Assembly: GCA_020698575.1 (NCBI GenBank)
Contig: CM036248.1
Location: 24,230,229 to 24,294,228 of the forward strand
DNA length: 64,000 nucleotides
Direction of reading: 5' to 3'
Source of the DNA: Bostrychus sinensis
Lineage: Eukaryota; Chordata; Actinopteri; Gobiiformes; Eleotridae
A model generated the notes under the pieces. It saw only the letters and a list, made by a program, of their open reading frames with translations. It made no database searches and was not told where the DNA came from. A program made the translations under genes and the position numbers. This document shows positions 1 to 12,162 of the stretch, in pieces; within the stretch, counting starts at the first letter, position 1; every line of letters starts with the position of its first letter.

Positions 1-756
1 CTTGCATAAAATGCTAATTCATCCAGGATGCACAAAAGAGAAGTGTAAAAAGGGCAGATTATGTACATGAAAGGATAGACACCTGGGGCCCACTGAGGCA
101 GGATCCAGAACCTCTGGACATGTCCTCCCATTGAGCTTCTCACACTTTTCTCTAAAGCCAAGCCAGAAATGCTGCAGGAAGTGTTGAATTGCGTATTGTG
201 GACTCTGTAGCTGACTAAAGGGGTCGGGTTCAGGCAGGCGGTCATTCAGGCCACCACATCATAGGCCACAACTGTTTCAAGTTGAGAAAGTACAGGGGGG
301 GTCAAAGAGTCCAGCTGCCCAGAGAGAAGTGGATGACAGAGAGCAGTGTGGGGGTGGCTAGTAGTTAGAAAAAAATAGTCTTCTGTTCTGAACATTTTAT
401 TTGCATGTCAAAAATATCTAGTTTCTAAATCAAAGGATGACATAAATAGTCGTAGAGTAGTAACAGCTCATTTTTGCCGGAAGGATTTGATGTTATTAAA
501 ATAGAATAATTTCAAACACTAATAATAATATTAAAGTCCCAGAAATAGCTCCAAATGCAGAACAGTCACAAGATTGTGTACATAATCTATAAATTAATTT
601 ACAGCACTATAGAACTGTTATTCCCAAATGGTGGGTTGGGACCCAAAAAGTGGATCATGGAATGTAGTTTTTTTTTTTTTTGAAGCCTATACATATTGTT
701 TTTGATACCATAAAATGGTGAAACATTTTCTAAAACACATGCCATAAAGGCTGGAG
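1..756. other. Intergenic, no gene recognised
   Basis: No coding signal is seen. About 616-700 contains a TTCCCAAATGGTGGGTTGGG stretch typical of one end of a degraded hAT-like element; the other end is not visible. Confidence 0.4.
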
Positions 757-1085
<329 letters not shown>

Positions 1086-2125
1086 AGTATTGAATATACA
1101 GCTTTCAGAAGAATGCTGTTGTTTCCAACAGCAATGCTCTCAAAGATTTTTTGCAACCTGCTGTTGATTTATCCAGCAAGGTTAAAGGTGGCCTGTGTTT
1201 ATCACTGCTAGTGCTAAAGTTGTCTAACTGTTTCACATTGTATGCTTGAATTGAGTAAACTCTATAATGGACGCTGGTTTATAGAAAGTGTGCAAAGCAC
1301 CCTGTGGTTGAAACAAGGCCCATATGGAAACAATCTCCCACCTACATTAACGCTGTCTACATTGGTTACCACAACGAATGCCATTGCTGCCTCGGAGGGT
1401 GACTCTGGGAGTAAATGATGAACGACTGCATCATTTGAAATCAGCAGACCTGGAGTGAGGTTAGTGCACTTTCACTCAACCCATATTATAATAAACACAA
1501 GCAATAAATTTAGTGCAAAAAAAACAAACAAACATGATCAATGTGTGGTCACTGTTAAAGACTTTTGCGTCTGGGTTGTGCTGAAATGATTTCCTTGTTT
1601 AAAAACTGTCAACAGTGCATGTGCCCAGTGCTCATCTGGGAGACTTGTGAAATCTTGTGGTCCACTCAGTAACTTCACATTCATCTTCACACGGGAAGGC
1701 TGGCGACCTGTATGGCGTCGAAATAAATCTTGCAGCATGGCCTGAGTCGGTGAAATGGAACATAAAGAATTGAACTGTGAATCATCCAAACACAGGCTTT
1801 AGCATCACAAATGTTACACTGGGATAAACAATGAAACTATCTGCAGCAATCCCACAAGAAATGTGCAAAGAAAATGCTGTTTTTATACCTGAGGTGGTGT
1901 GCATGGATTCTGTCTGCGTGGCTTTGCAGGAAGCTGAAGGATTTGAAAGCAACTGCAATGTTCCTGCTTTGGATCACAGAAGGAAGAAATATGCTAAGAT
2001 TGATCGAAAGGTAATTTCAGAGATAAAAGGTATTTTTCCAACCATATGTAAAAAAAACTAAGATATCGGAAATAATCATAGTTTTTTCATTAATTTATTG
2101 TTTCCCCTTTCCTATTTATTTCCAT
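1086..2125. other. Intergenic, two unrecognised short ORFs
   Basis: This is mixed-composition DNA without a known repeat. It contains an 83-codon ORF on the minus strand (1538-1789) and a 76-codon ORF on the plus strand (1831-2061). Neither resembles a family I know. The minus-strand ORF has a protein-like composition (middle part RRHTGRQPSRVKMNVKLL), so a decayed coding or transposon remnant is possible. Confidence 0.3.
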
Positions 2126-2310
2126 CAGGGGGTGGTTGGAGCTTATCCCAGCAACTATAAACTTAAAGCAGGGAACATCGTGGACAGTGGCAAGTTAGTC
2201 ACAGGGCTGCACTCAGACAACCATTCACTCTCACGTTCATTATAGGTAATTTAGAGTCACTAATTCACCTATACATGTACAGGATGTCTTTGGGTTTTGG
2301 TAGGAAGCAT
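2126..2310 (-). mobile_element. SINE-A fragment (3' part, reverse orientation)
   Basis: Read on the minus strand this matches the 3' half of the full copy at 57113-57513: the CATCCAAAGAC region, the GAATGTGAGAGTGAATGGTTG region, CCCTG, and GCTGGGATAAGCTCC. It is truncated and diverged. Confidence 0.75.
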
Positions 2311-2439
2311 CCACTTGTAACATTTTGATTTATCTTGGGAAAAAAAAAACGATGCACTTCCAAAAATGCATAATTTCTTCTTTGGTGGCATAACTTTTAT
2401 AGTTGTGTTGTTAACAGAAAATCTAAACACTTTGCACGG

Positions 2440-2640
2440 TGGATTTTCTGTGTGAAGTTTGCATGTTCTCCCTCTGTCTGGGTGGGTTTTCTCCATTAAT
2501 CTAAAACATGCACAATAGGCTAATCCTCCAAGATCTGGTGATGAGTTCCCGTGCCCGCTGCCCCAGTGGCACTGAAGGATAGGTCAAATGCAGTGGACAA
2601 ATTTCCCTATGGGACAATAAATATACCTTAACCTTAAACC
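2440..2640 (+). mobile_element. SINE-B fragment
   Basis: The block shares TTTGCATGTTCTCCC, TAATCCTCCA, GGGCACTGAAG-type and GGTCAAATGCAG stretches in the same order with 41640-41990, and ends with the same GGACAATAAA...TACCTTA tail. The 5' head is missing here. Confidence 0.75.
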
Positions 2641-4134
2641 AACACATACCTCTTTGGCCAAGGTAACAAGGACTGTCATCATACACTTCATACTCCACTT
2701 CAAGAAAATTGGAGTTTATATTTCCCAACTCCTCATTTTAGGATTTTGACAATTAAACAGCTCATTGTGCCACATGTGAAAGAGATCAGCTGTGATTAAC
2801 TGTGAATACCCGATGAATTCTTCCTCTAAGGTCAAGCCACACATTCCCTTTGAGACACTGAACATGGCCTAACTCATGTAGTGCAAATGAGGCATTTCAA
2901 ACACTTCGGCTATTCAGTTTTATCTCGCCGTATCTCATGTTCACATCTCCCCCTGGACATTTCGCACATCCTTGCACCATGAAGCTAATGCTTTCTTTTA
3001 GCTGTGGCATTTTGGGAGGCAAAAGAAGCTACAGTATCCAATTATATGCAGCTTATTGTTGTGAGTCAGAACCATGAGCAAGTTCGTGTGATAGCTCAGC
3101 TGGATAAGACATTTTTTCAATATTAAGAGCCTTTCTCAAATGTAGGAGGCAGCTACTCGAATGGACACTAAAGGTCAAATTCATGAAACAATTATGAATT
3201 TATATGATGCTATTTTATTCAAGAAATATCTTGTTTAATTCAGCGATTTGTTTGAAGATATTATATGATGCGCAAACTGCAGCCTGTTCTGCTAATATAA
3301 AAAGAAGATTGTGACAGGATATTTCTTAAAATGACAGATTATCAGTGAACTGAAGATGTTTTTTTTTTTTTTACTAAAATAATAATACTGGCATTTTAAA
3401 TGACTAAATAAGCTCTGAACAGTGTGGGTGTTCATAAAATCATTAAAAGTAAAGACTGGAAAAGAAGCAAGGCAAACTGCATTTTCATACTAATACCTTT
3501 ACCTATTTCACCTATATTGCAATATTGATAATACTTTCATTCACTGTGATATTTTGGACCTTGATAATGTTGCAAATAATTTCTCATCTGTACATTTCCC
3601 TGAATGTGAGAGCCCTCCCTCCCTGATGTCCCCCCAACCCCCCCTTCCCTTCGGGCACACTCGGACCAGCATGGGGGGAGAGAAAGACCAGGCCTAATGC
3701 TTTGTGGTCTTATTTAAGGTTCACAAAATTTCCATTGATTATACATAAAAGACCTCATAGCAGCAGCACTGGTCCCACAAGCGGTCATTATGTGTCCATA
3801 GGGGGAGCATTTCCTAATAGAGCACATGTGAGGGTGGGCTGTTTGAAAAGCTAATTTCCATGAGAGTTTGTTATTTTTTTACATTTACACGTTACACTCA
3901 AACAAAAGTGTAACATAAATCTATCCAGTTCTATCTCTGGTCATTTCATTATGTCCTGCTTTTTACAGAACCAAAGTTATTATTATTATTATTATTTAAC
4001 TACAACCTTTGTGATATTTTTGAATACTCTATATCGCTTGCAATCTTGTGTAATTTAAATAATAATTTGAGTTGAACAGTGATCTCTGTGACTCACAGTT
4101 TTACCAGTACCAGTAAGAAGAAATAGCAGTTTTC
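2641..4134. other. Intergenic, no gene recognised
   Basis: No ORF of note. 2760-3010 is low in simple repeats and mixed in composition, and might be a conserved noncoding element. 3960-4000 has a short ATT run. Confidence 0.3.
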
Positions 4135-4698
4135 TTAAAGGGGGTATAATATGCACAATTGACTTTTCTGAGTTTTCTACAATGTTGTTGTTCCCTCATA
4201 AAATACTTAACTGGAGTTGTGGTTTGCTTCATTCACACCTGTTTGAGTAATCCTGTATTCGCTGGCATGGCAGTTCTAAGCCCTCAAAGCGCTTAGTTGC
4301 ATGAACCCCCACCCACTCCAGGAAGCACTGGCCATTCAACAAGCCCTCTACATCCAGTCTGGTCTCATTCATTTATCCAAAAAAAAAAAAAAAAAAAAAG
4401 ATGTAAAGCTCTGTTTGTTTCCTTTGATTCCTCACAGCTATTTTTCATTTTGTAGTAAAAGGGCATCATGCAAAAAGGAAATAAAAAGCTTTTTTTTCCT
4501 CAGTTTGTGTTCAAAAGACAGCAACACTCTGCACTCTGCTGTGCTCTGCTGATATTTCCACCTGTTTCTTTATGGCACCAGTAGATTACTTCATTAAACA
4601 CATATTCTTTAAGTCAGATATTGTTTTTAAAGGTTGTACAATGTGAAATGCTGTTCTACCAAGGCTGGTTTAAAAAAATATAAATACATTTTCATTAA
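4135..4698. mobile_element. TTAA-bounded miniature element, copy 1
   Basis: The left end is TTAAAGGGGGTATAATATGC; the right end is degraded but still ends in TTAA. The interior aligns with 7826-8722: TGGAGTTGTG(G/T)TTTGC/G, TGGCATGGC, TTCCTCACAGC-type and TTTTTAAAGGTT stretches occur in the same order. It carries a poly-A run at 4380-4399 and encodes no protein. Confidence 0.7.
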
Positions 4699-4756
4699 AG
4701 ATTAGTTTTATTTTTGCAGTACTTACAAACTTTAAATATTTCTGAAATAACAGGGC

Positions 4757-4758
<2 letters not shown>

Positions 4759-4843
<85 letters not shown>

Positions 4844-4866
4844 TTTTTATTTATTTATTTATTTTA
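4759..4866. repeat. (TTA)n then (TTTA)n microsatellite
   Basis: Triplet TTA units run to about 4830, followed by TTTA tetramers to about 4866. Confidence 0.95.
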
Positions 4867-7394
4867 CAAATTTATGTTATATTCTGGCCTTTACATTTAA
4901 AATTCATTTATTTAACCACTATTTTAAAAAATATTTTACTTGAGAAAAAGTGTCTGATTTTTTTTCTTGTATTTGAGAAAAATGTTACTCACCTAACAGT
5001 ATATTGCGAAAATCAATAAGTTTGTATTGGTCTCTACAGTGACTAATTAAGAACCGACTCCCTCTACTGACACAGAGAAACGTCAAAAAAATGAAACCAT
5101 AAATATAGAAAAGACAAGCCAAGAAAAAATGCAGATAGATGCTGCTAGAGCATGAAAACACTGTAACATGGTAGAAAAGCTCCCCTTTAAATCTTATGTC
5201 ATGTGGAAAATTTGCCCTTTTTAATATAAAATAATAATAGAAAAAACATCTTTGGTATTATGGTTGAGAGAAACAGACAATGGGAATTTTGGTATATTTT
5301 AAAATAATAATTTTTCTCATGGTGCCTTATTAACTCCAGACTTCATCTAGATCTTTACAAAGAATCAAGACATATCACATTTTGCCCTAGCTTTTTATCC
5401 TGTTTATTTTCATTCAAGAAAGAAAGTTTAACACATTTTAATGGGACTCTTCTCATAGCGCACTACAGGCACAGCAGTGAACAAAAACAGCTAAATTTCC
5501 CAGGTGTCGCAGGTGTTCTCACATACTTTGCACAATAATTTTCTGTTAGAATCAGTCCCTTTTCTTCATAGAATGTTTCCAAAAACTTCTGCACCTTCCT
5601 GAAACAAAACTATTGAGATTTAAAGTCCCAAATCCACCCTGGACCTGAAGTTAGTGAGCTGGAAATGTGATTAAGTTCTGAACCTCAGTGGTATAGGGAT
5701 TCACTCAGCAAAATCTAATCATTTAGCCACGCTTTCTCAGGAGACACTTAGCATTTGTTATCCTAAACCTGTTTGGTGTGACACTGGAGGGACAGATGTT
5801 TCTCTCTGTACTGAGAGGACACGTTACAGGAGTTAACTTGGGTTGAGATGGTCTGGGCTTTTGTCTTTTTATTTTTATTTCAGAGCACAACTAGAAGAGA
5901 AATACCTCTACTGCACTGGTCATGACTTTGTTATTTCAACACATGGGGGTTGTGGGTCAATCTAGCCTCAAGCAACTCTCCCAAAAAATAATGGTATGAT
6001 GGATTGCAAAGAACAGGCACCATTTAGATTCTTTTCAAAACAAACTCCGCCAAAATGGTCTGAACAAACCATTTTTGATTGGATCTAATTGCTTCTGGGA
6101 TATGAATAAAACAGTAGACATATTTCTCAATTTGACCATTCTACCATGTGCAGGACTGTAGTGCCATGGGTTGAATGTATTGAATGTAGGCACAAAAACA
6201 AAGGACTGGGGGCTGTTGAAGAGACTTGAGGCCCAATAGGGAAACACAGCCGACCTTCAAAGGGAGAACACAGTGGGGAGTGCTGGCTCAGTGATGCTCT
6301 GGACAGCTTGCAGACACACCAATAGTTTACAGGCCAGCACATAAACAAAGCAACAGTAGTCAAATGGTATTTACATCAATGTTAAAGAGCAATGTTTCAG
6401 GAGAAAAAATAAAAATAAAATAATGACAGATAGACGTGACTAGGTCGCTTTCTGAAAATTCTGAAAATGGATTTTTAAAAGGATTCTGTTCCATCGCCAC
6501 ATCGGACCAAAGATACTTAGTCCATCCACAAGATGTCACCCTGATTATTCGTGGACGCTTTACAATTGTGAAATAATAAGTCCTAGTGTCTCAATGGATA
6601 GAGCATTTATCCCTGAACTAGAAGATTCACTTAGTCCAGGTCTGGTCACTCCATCTTTCCCACTGTGAGATAACACCAGTGTCTTGGGGGAGGTGTGTGC
6701 TCTCAGAGTGCTTTTAGTTCTGCAAAGGAATCTTCATTTTTCACACAAACCACCCATTGTTACAAAAACAGCAGAGTTTGATGTGATCCATGACTTTTAG
6801 AAATTCACAAATGTTGCAGTTTGTTTTTGTGGCATTTCAAGCACCTACTTTTTCAGTACAAATATATTACGTCTTCTGTCTGTCTGTCTGTCTTACTCTG
6901 TATCTATTCAAGAAATATCTATGTGTAAGAGGCAACATTATCATTAACATTCAAGATACTTCATATTTGCCTGAATGTGTTTTAGACAGACAGAACAAAA
7001 CATTTTGAAGACTGTGGTGGATAACTGTGTATGGCATGTTCATACACATGCACACACAGGAAGCCACTGAATTATAGATGTAGGAACAGGAAATTCCTCC
7101 TTTACCCTCTGGCACTCAGGTTCTGACCTTGTACTAAATCAATTAGCAGAGCTGGAGGCAATCAGCAGCCCACCACAGAGACACATTGAATGTGGTCCTA
7201 ATTCAAGAGCAGCTCTCCAGTGTGTCTTCCCCCCGATGGGTGGCCGCCGCTCCCCTTCATACAAACAGGACAGTCATTTCATGCTGCGCGAACCACAGCA
7301 GTAGGATGGAGGCGAGGGTCTTCTTTTCTTTACTGTGTAGCATCCTGTGTCACCCATAAAAGGAGTGAGTGCACAGGGTCTTTCCTGCAGGATG
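4867..7394. other. Intergenic, no gene recognised apart from a SINE remnant
   Basis: There is no coding signal. About 5140-5190 (GTAACATGGTAGAAAAGCTC followed by CCTTTAA) resembles the right end of the element at 51814-52186. A SINE remnant at 6585-6725 is listed separately. Confidence 0.35.
6585..6725 (+). mobile_element. tRNA-derived SINE remnant
   Basis: GTGTCTCAATGGATAGAGCA resembles a tRNA A box. It is followed by CTGAACTAGAAGAT and later CTTGGGGGAGGTGTGTGCTC, all shared in order with 53222-53330. The B box is decayed. Confidence 0.5.
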
Positions 7395-7446
7395 ACCACC
7401 CACACACACACACACGCATGCACGCACACACACACACACACACACT
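7395..7446. repeat. (CA)n microsatellite
   Basis: CACACA runs are interrupted by GCATGCACG. This is a typical fish dinucleotide repeat. Confidence 0.95.
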
Positions 7447-7825
7447 GTGGCTTTGTGGTTGGTGCACACAGGTGTCTTTTGTTTCAACAGTGTAGTCTAC
7501 AAGGCTAGAGCAGACAGGAAACCTTTATAGCCACTTTGTCATGAATTAAAAAGGAGTATAGAGTTGTTTGATTGATAGTTGTTTGACAGGTTTAGTCATT
7601 AAAGTTGTTTATTAAAAGCCAACAGAGTTTATTAGACACTCAGCATAAGACTATAGACTGCTGGCTACAGCAGTAGGCACATCTATAATATTTGTCATAA
7701 AGCACAGTAATATTTTTGTTCTAACTATACTTTGGTGGCAATATGAGATTCATCCACAAAATCCATCCACATTTTATCATTTTATCTAAGCTAATTTATG
7801 CCTATATCAGTCATTTAGTGATTTC

Positions 7826-8722
7826 CAGTTTCTAGTACTATATGTTTTTCTTCATATCAAAAACATACCTGGAGTTGTGTTTTGTTTCATTCATGCCTTA
7901 AGTAATCCTGTCTCCTGTCTCTGGCATGGCCACTCTCTGAGTGTTTAGAATGCATAAAAGGAGCATCATAACCAAGTGGCTGGTATAGTGTACTGGAACA
8001 TCTGTGCAGCGTACAGTCTGGAAGTCCCAAAATCAAGTTGGAAAACACCTCCAAAGGTGATAGAGAATGACTGAGCTAAGATCCTGTGGGACTTCCAGAT
8101 CCAGACAGACAAAATGGTAATGGTGAACCAACCGGACATTGTGGTGATGGACAAACAGCAGAGGAAAGCTGTTGTGGTTGACATCACAATACCAAGTTGC
8201 AACATCAGGAAAAAGGAACATGAAAAACTAGAGAAACACCAAGGCCTCAAAGAAAAACTTGAGAAGGCCTGGAAAGTGAAGGCAACAGTGGTGCCCGTGG
8301 TCATCGGAGCACTCAGGACTTTAACCCCCAAACTGGAAGAGTGGCTACATCAGATCCCAGGAAAATCATCAGACATCTCAGTCCAGAAGAGCACAGTCTT
8401 AGGAACAGCAAAGATACTGAGCAGAACCCTCAAGCTCCCAGGACCCGAGCTTGGATGGATGAGACTGCCCGCAGATAACAAATAAAAATTAAAAAAAGTA
8501 AAATACCTCTGTTTCTACTGATTCTTCACAGCAATTTTTTGTTTGGTTGTATATGGCTTCAAACAAAAAATTTAAGCAAGTGAAATGTTTTTTATTTATT
8601 TATTGAAAACTGTATTTTTTAGTCAATAGTGTTTTTAAAGGTTTTAAAATGTGCAATGATGTTCTAGAGGTGACCAAAATTTGTTTAAAAATATGAATAA
8701 AAGCATAATATAGCCCCTTTAA
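7826..8722. mobile_element. TTAA-bounded miniature element, copy 2, interrupted by LINE fragment
   Basis: The right end reads GCATAATATAGCCCCTTTAA; its reverse complement is nearly the left end of copy 1 (4135). The left part (from about 7826) aligns with copy 1 through TGGAGTTGTG and CTGGCATGGC. The two halves are separated by the LINE fragment at about 7966-8490. Confidence 0.7.
7966..8490 (+). pseudogene. Broken 3' end of a restriction-like-endonuclease LINE (R4/Rex6/HERO-like)
   Basis: The fragment encodes the C-terminal end of a non-LTR retrotransposon polyprotein. The open stretch 8114-8485 contains PDIVVMDKQQRKAVVVD, which is the PD-x(14)-D endonuclease pattern of the restriction-like class. 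It is followed by the KKEHEKLEKHQGLKEKLE and KATVVPVVIGAL blocks common in fish copies. The same frame continues upstream as KILWDFQIQTDK (from about 8078) but meets an in-frame TGA just before it, so the copy is dead. The reverse transcriptase part is absent, as expected of 5'-truncated LINEs. The exact clade is a guess. Confidence 0.8.
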
Positions 8723-9995
8723 CACAGAATTATTATGGTAACAGCAATTACCCACTTTCCTCTTCAATAATTAAGTTAAATTTTAATTTACACATAGACC
8801 TTACAATTAATGTTGTGAAGGAATTAAGCTTGATTAGAAAAAATCTATCATAAGAAAAAAAGCTTTAATAATCAATATTTTTTCCACTTCAGAGGACATT
8901 GTATAGAATCAAATCCACTTCAGTTTTTTGATCAATAAAGCTTGTACAATTTTTATTAATGGTCTTCAGTTGCTTTAAAAAACTAAAATAATAAGTAAAA
9001 GCTAGCTATTCATTAATACATTGATGAGCTGACCTACATGGGAGAGGTCTGTCCCTCATTAAGTCCACATCCCTATTGATTACTCTGCGATGAGGAAATG
9101 ATGTAAATTAGTGGTGCCATTAGTTCTGCTCATTTCACATATTGGAGGCTTCAGTGCAGATGATCCGTGTCACTCCAATCCTCTGTCCTGGGCCATCTTG
9201 GCATTTCTGTAGGGGAACCTGACACTGGCTGAAGGCTGTAGCCATTGAGCGTTTATCAGCAGGATCAATGCTGCATCTGTGTCTCCCCCCGAGACCCACT
9301 GGATGTAATCCTTTTCCAGCTGAGCGGATCCTGAATCTTCCCATTCACTAACCCTCCCACAGGACACAGGGGCACATTTCCCATGGAGCTGAATAACTCC
9401 GCATGCTGTTCGTACAATGTATCTCGGAACGCCTCTTCTATAACATCCCTAATACATGTGGCTCAGATTACCTCGTCCCATGTCCAACTGTTTCCATTGT
9501 ACAGTTTTTTAATTCTTTGTATCTAACTCAACATGTGTAGGTTGAGTTACATACATGGGACTAATTGCTGTGGTTTTCTATGTTTCACCAGGCATTCACA
9601 CTCACTTGACTGGATCATATGTCCTGATTAACATCAGTGTGAATGTGAGATGAGAAAATCATTAGGGAACTGTACAAAGAGATAAACAGAGCACTCAAGC
9701 ATGAAAGTTTTACAAGGAATATCACATGCGCTTCACGTCATAGTTAACCAAGCTAATACAACATAATTATGTACACAGTAGATTATTTATGAATACCATG
9801 TTTCAAGATGATGCACATATGTTTCATATTAGATCACTACTCAAAAACTTCAGAAGAAAATGAATTTTAAAAAGCTGTATTCTAGCATTAGTTTGGTTGT
9901 TTGTTTGTTGAGTAATCAGATTTTGGTTGATTTTTTTCTGGAAAGATTTGTGGGCCAAAGATAAAATAATACTTTTTTTTGTGTAGAACCTAAAC
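8723..9995. other. Intergenic; possible conserved noncoding element at 9040-9490
   Basis: No gene. 9040-9490 is notably less AT-rich than its surroundings, has no repeat signature, and lies about 17 kb upstream of the gfra4 promoter. Regulatory function is only an inference. Confidence 0.3.
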
Positions 9996-10062
9996 TTTAT
10001 TATTTATTATTATTATTATTTATTATTATTTATTATTATTTATTATTATTTATTATTTATTA

Positions 10063-10114
<52 letters not shown>
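9996..10114. repeat. (TTA)n / (TTATTTA)n microsatellite
   Basis: ATT triplets with interspersed TTTA units run continuously. Confidence 0.95.
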
Positions 10115-10115
<1 letters not shown>

Positions 10116-11969
10116 GCCGTGACAGGGTCTGAGCTGTCAAAATGATTTGTTTTTGGTGTGGCTCTGTAACTCTGTGTGGATCCAGGTTAGAACTGTAATG
10201 GCATCTGGGAACGCTACACACTGTTGGCCAATTAGCTGTAGCTTTTATTTTTGAATATATAAAGATTTCAATAGCAGTATGGTTTCTTGGTAAAAATACA
10301 TTCTGTTCTTTAGCAACCCCAGTTTAATGCTCAGCAACATAACCACCTCAGTTATCACCTCAGCTAATGGCTATTACATAATTATCTCAATCAGCTCTGA
10401 TTGTTCCCACCACTTCATCAGCACTTAAACTGAACAGATTATGTAGTTGTTCAGCCTTCTTTTACCTTGGAATTCATTTTATGTTTTTTTATCCCCACAC
10501 TATTCAAAAGCTATTAGTGACTACAGTTTTGTCCCAGATAGACACAGTAAAAATTGATTTTTAACACAGAAAACTTTGTACTACTTCAGTTTCCATTTAA
10601 ATATGTACCCATCAAACATTCCTCAATATAATACTGACAGCAGGCCAACAGTCATATATTGTAAAAATACATGTAAAAACATGTAATGTGTGTCTGTGTG
10701 TTGGTTGCTATGTTATGAAAACAGGAAAGCCTTTTATAAAAGTAAAGCAGCTTTAACATTTACTTTGCATATAGACTTGTGATTCAAACAATTTCTTACA
10801 AGATTTTTAAATATACATGTCCTAGAGAAGACTGACAACCTGAAAATATAAGGCCTCTGTTCTTGTGGAGACACTGACTGATGTGAGATGAAAAGCAAAT
10901 CATCTTTCTCATGTGCTGTGCAGAATACTTTAACTGAATGATTACTTATGTCTCAAGCGCTTGTATTTTTAACACCTTACTGTTTAGTGCTCTACTTGTA
11001 AATGCAAAAGTATATTTGTGGTAAATTTACTTTGCAACAGCCTTAGTTTTAAGGTTTCTCTGTGCTTGTAAATGTTTACTCCTCTGGGAAGCTTAGGTCA
11101 GTTTGTGAGTGTTTACAAGCCTACACGTTCTGTGTGGTCAGGACTTAGGTTCTAATGCTAATGAGAAATGTTCTACCTGGCTGTGACAATAACAAATTAT
11201 ATGTAAAGAGGGTATAGCAAGTAACAAGTCATAAAAATGTTATTTACTGAAACTGATTCATTAAGCTAACAGGCACTGCAGAGGCATTACTCACTGTGCA
11301 CTGAAGCATCTTGACAGCTAATATCCAAAATGGATACATCTACATATTGTTCCTTTAAAAAGATGTAGTTCATCACATTTTCATCTGCAAAGACAAAAGG
11401 TTACAAAGTTTGCCATGATGTTTACAAGACTGTACAAAGCACCTTCCAAATGTATATACAGTATATCATTTTCTGTGGAATAGCAGTATCCAAAGGTTTA
11501 AGATGGTTTTGTAAACTGTCAACTATTTGACTGCATGTCACAATGAATATATCAACATCTAGCTGTTTTATTCACTGTAGCTGTTAGTATATATCATTAG
11601 AATATTTAAGCTAAAGGCTAAATAATGTAGGTTTTGAATGTTTATGCTATGGCCTACTGGACAAGTAGTTACAAAAATGTGGTGAACCATCATAGCTTGT
11701 CAGTTTATGCTTAGATTTATTCCACCAATTGCCACAAGTCCTACTTTAATAGGAAATGTTAACAAATGGAAGTGACTATCAAATCAAGGCTAAGTATAAA
11801 AGTGTTAAATTTTGTTTTTCATTAACTGCAAGCCAAATCATCACAATTAAAATAAATAAATGCTTGCAATATTTCACTCTGTGTGTACTGAATCTATATA
11901 ATATCTGAATTTAACAACAAACTATTCTAATAGGTTATAATAGCTAATACTAATAGGTTAATTTGGTCT
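10115..11969. other. Intergenic, nothing recognised
   Basis: The DNA is AT-rich, with no ORF over 60 codons and no repeat family I can name. Confidence 0.4.
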
Positions 11970-12162
11970 GAGTTTTCTTTTTTATCAGACCTGTACTGTG
12001 TCATGCTTTGACTACTTCCTGCAGTCTTTCTCTGAACCACTTCAGGTAAAAGAACAGCAAAAACCTATATAAACCACATGTCACTGTAACATCACATGAC
12101 TCTTCTGAGGAAGTAGTCGAAACATGTCAAGGTATGTAAGGGTCCAATAAAAAAGAAAACTC
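11970..12162. mobile_element. Fold-back miniature element with arms of about 60 bp
   Basis: The left arm GAGTTTTCTTTTTTATCAGA is matched by the right arm read in reverse (GAGTTTTCTTTTTTATTGGA). Agreement resumes further in at TTTGACTACTTCCT versus TTCGACTACTTCCT. The centre is about 60 bp. The structure is that of a palindromic MITE. Confidence 0.7.

Noticed and set aside
4714..5019. 101-codon ORF rich in leucine
   Set aside because: The leucine run is translation of the (TTA)n microsatellite.
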